Positions 62,721 through 64,000 of a stretch of DNA of 64,000 bases are shown here, piece after piece. Origin of the DNA: Bradyrhizobium erythrophlei (GTDB lineage: Bacteria > Pseudomonadota > Alphaproteobacteria > Rhizobiales > Xanthobacteraceae); NCBI GenBank assembly GCA_900129675.1, contig FSRD01000001.1:1105501-1169500 (forward strand), read 5' to 3'. How positions within the stretch are numbered: position 1 is the stretch's first letter; the number at the start of each line of letters is the position of its first letter. The position numbers were made by a program, and so were the translations under genes. Under the pieces are notes generated by a model that was given only the letters and a program-made list of their open reading frames with translations, was not told the origin of the DNA and did no database searches.

Positions 62721-64000
62721 CGCCCCTTTGCCCCAGCCAACGCCGGACGAGGCGCGTCCACTTCCACGGCACGCCCGCAAACTGTTCTGGCGCAAAGCGG
62801 TGAAGCGGACGCCCACGATCCTGCAAATGGAGGCTGTCGAATGCGGGGCTGCGGCCCTGGCCATGGTGCTTGCGTACCATGGCGCCTGGATCCCGCTGGA
62901 GCAGCTCCGCGTCGCCTGCGGCGTCTCGCGCGACGGCAGCAAGGCAAGCAACATCGTCAGGGCGGCGCGCCGTTTCGGCCTCGCCGCCAAGGGTTTTCGC
63001 AAGGAGCCCTCGACACTGCATGAATTGCCGATGCCCTGCATCATTCACTGGAACTTCAATCATTTCGTGGTGCTGGAGGGCATCGTTGGCGATCGCGTCT
63101 ATATCAACGATCCGGCGATCGGACGTCGGCGGATCGACATGGCGGAACTGGATCTTGCGTTCACCGGCGTCGTGCTCGCCATGGAGCGAACCGAGGCATT
63201 CAAGCCGTTGGGCCGCAAACCGCAGGGCTTGCGTTTGCTGCTGCGCGAATTGCGCGGCTCGAAGGCGGCCGTCGGCCTGCTGGTGATCGTCAGCTTCGCG
63301 CTCATTGTGCCCAGTATTGTCGCTGCGGGATTTTCGAAAATCTTCGTCGACGACATCCTGATCCGGCATAGCACCAGCTGGCTCGTTCCGCTGCTGATCG
63401 GCATGGCCGTGACCGCGGTGTTGCGCGCAATCCTGACGGTATTGCGCCAGTCACTGCTGCTGAGGCTGCAAACCAAGCTTGCGGTGGTCATGATCAGCCG
63501 CTTTCTCTGGCACGTCATGGCGCTACCGGTCGAGTTCTTCACCCAGCGCCACGCCGGGGATATTGCCAGCCGCGTGGCCGCCAACGAGCAGATTGCCCGC
63601 CTGCTCTCGAGCGGCATAGCCGCCAACGCGCTCAACCTGACATCGATCGTGTTTTTCGCCGCTGCGATGGCGATTTACGACGTCCCGCTCGCTGCGATCG
63701 GCGTCAGCATGTCACTTCTGAACGTGCTGGCATTGCGATTCATTGGCGCGCGCCGGCAGGATCTCAGCCGCAGCCTCGCGCTCGAGCAGGGCAAGCTTGT
63801 TGCCGCGACGGTGAGCACCGTGCGTACCATCGAAACCCTCAAGGCGAGCGGACTGGAAGACGAGGCATTCGGTCAATGGGCCGGGGTTCAGGCAAAAGCC
63901 TTGAACGCCGAGCAGGAACTCGGGGTGTCCTCCATCTTTCTTGACATGCTGCCGACGCTGTTCTCGGGACTGACGGTTGCGGCGATACTTGGCATCGGCG
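62713..64000 (+). CDS. Peptide-export ABC transporter with C39 peptidase domain (partial)
   Basis: A gene running off the right edge; 429 residues are visible. The N-terminal C39 peptidase has Cys44 (MEAVECGAAALAMVL), His117 (HWNFNHFVVLEG) and Asp133 (INDPAIGRRR), the residues that cut double-glycine leader peptides. Membrane helices of the ABC exporter follow (GLLVIVSFALIVPSIVAAGF). The nucleotide-binding domain lies beyond 64000. The ATG at 62713 overlaps the adaptor gene's end. Together with the adaptor it forms an NHLM-type export/maturation system for ribosomal peptides; no precursor is visible. Confidence 0.88.
   Translation, partial: MDNAPLPQPTPDEARPLPRHARKLFWRKAVKRTPTILQMEAVECGAAALAMVLAYHGAWIPLEQLRVACGVSRDGSKASNIVRAARRFGLAAKGFRKEPSTLHELPMPCIIHWNFNHFVVLEGIVGDRVYINDPAIGRRRIDMAELDLAFTGVVLAMERTEAFKPLGRKPQGLRLLLRELRGSKAAVGLLVIVSFALIVPSIVAAGFSKIFVDDILIRHSTSWLVPLLIGMAVTAVLRAILTVLRQSLLLRLQTKLAVVMISRFLWHVMALPVEFFTQRHAGDIASRVAANEQIARLLSSGIAANALNLTSIVFFAAAMAIYDVPLAAIGVSMSLLNVLALRFIGARRQDLSRSLALEQGKLVAATVSTVRTIETLKASGLEDEAFGQWAGVQAKALNAEQELGVSSIFLDMLPTLFSGLTVAAILGIG

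Noticed and set aside
1..64000. CRISPR array or phage region
   Set aside because: No series of regularly spaced repeats, and no integrase or phage structural genes were seen; the repeats present are dispersed hairpins.

Overview
The window is about 64 kb of high-GC chromosome from an alphaproteobacterium, most likely Bradyrhizobium or a close relative in the Nitrobacteraceae. This rests on the ACC deaminase/Lrp pair (acdS-acdR), a XoxF-type methanol dehydrogenase, Aap-like transporter genes, CoxD/CoxE-like maturation genes, small secreted rhizobial proteins and intergenic hairpin repeats of the kind scattered through such genomes. Genus was inferred from gene content only. No rRNA, tRNA or CRISPR array was recognised.

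Layout. 0-4 kb: a secreted tannase/feruloyl-esterase-like protein divergent from a MarR regulator, with a 9-bp-arm palindrome between them, then an AraC regulator. 4.4-6.2 kb: an IS1634-family element. 6.5-9.7 kb: a DUF3050 protein and several very small genes. 9.8-12.3 kb: a frameshifted short-chain dehydrogenase with its TetR regulator, then a LysR regulator. 12.3-19.5 kb: metallo-hydrolase, azoreductase-like flavoprotein, a decayed DUF2798/LysR scar, a malonate pair (MdcA-type CoA transferase plus malonyl-CoA decarboxylase), alpha/beta hydrolase, OsmC protein, tautomerase. 19.8-23.1 kb: orphan lanthanide-type XoxF, a small membrane protein and a TerC-family protein. 23.1-24.0 kb: transporter relic plus repeats. 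24-31.7 kb: acyl-CoA ligase, ABC binding protein, cold-shock protein, orphan class GN-type sortase, DUF1614 protein, NDP-forming acyl-CoA synthetase.

33.8-45 kb is a respiratory-dehydrogenase island. It has MoxR ATPase plus CoxE-like protein, a three-gene periplasmic molybdenum hydroxylase (tri-heme cytochrome, 2Fe-2S subunit, Mo subunit), a divergent three-gene GMC dehydrogenase (Tat-exported small subunit, FAD subunit, cytochrome c), and an exported protein joining a carboxypeptidase-regulatory-like domain, one heme-c motif and a beta-propeller. An alcohol-to-aldehyde-to-acid oxidation feeding electrons to cytochrome c is a reasonable inference.

45.3-54 kb: RecQ, an aldose-epimerase-like protein, then an amino-acid unit (binding protein, class III aminotransferase and RpiR regulator on one strand; two permeases on the other) without its ATPase. 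54-58 kb: a Cys-rich protein, a SWIM zinc-finger protein, ACC deaminase and its Lrp regulator. 58-64 kb: a secreted trypsin-like protease, a small exported protein, an intact ISAs1-family element with a 10-bp target duplication, and the start of an NHLM-type peptide-export system (HlyD-like protein plus C39-peptidase ABC transporter) that runs off the right edge.
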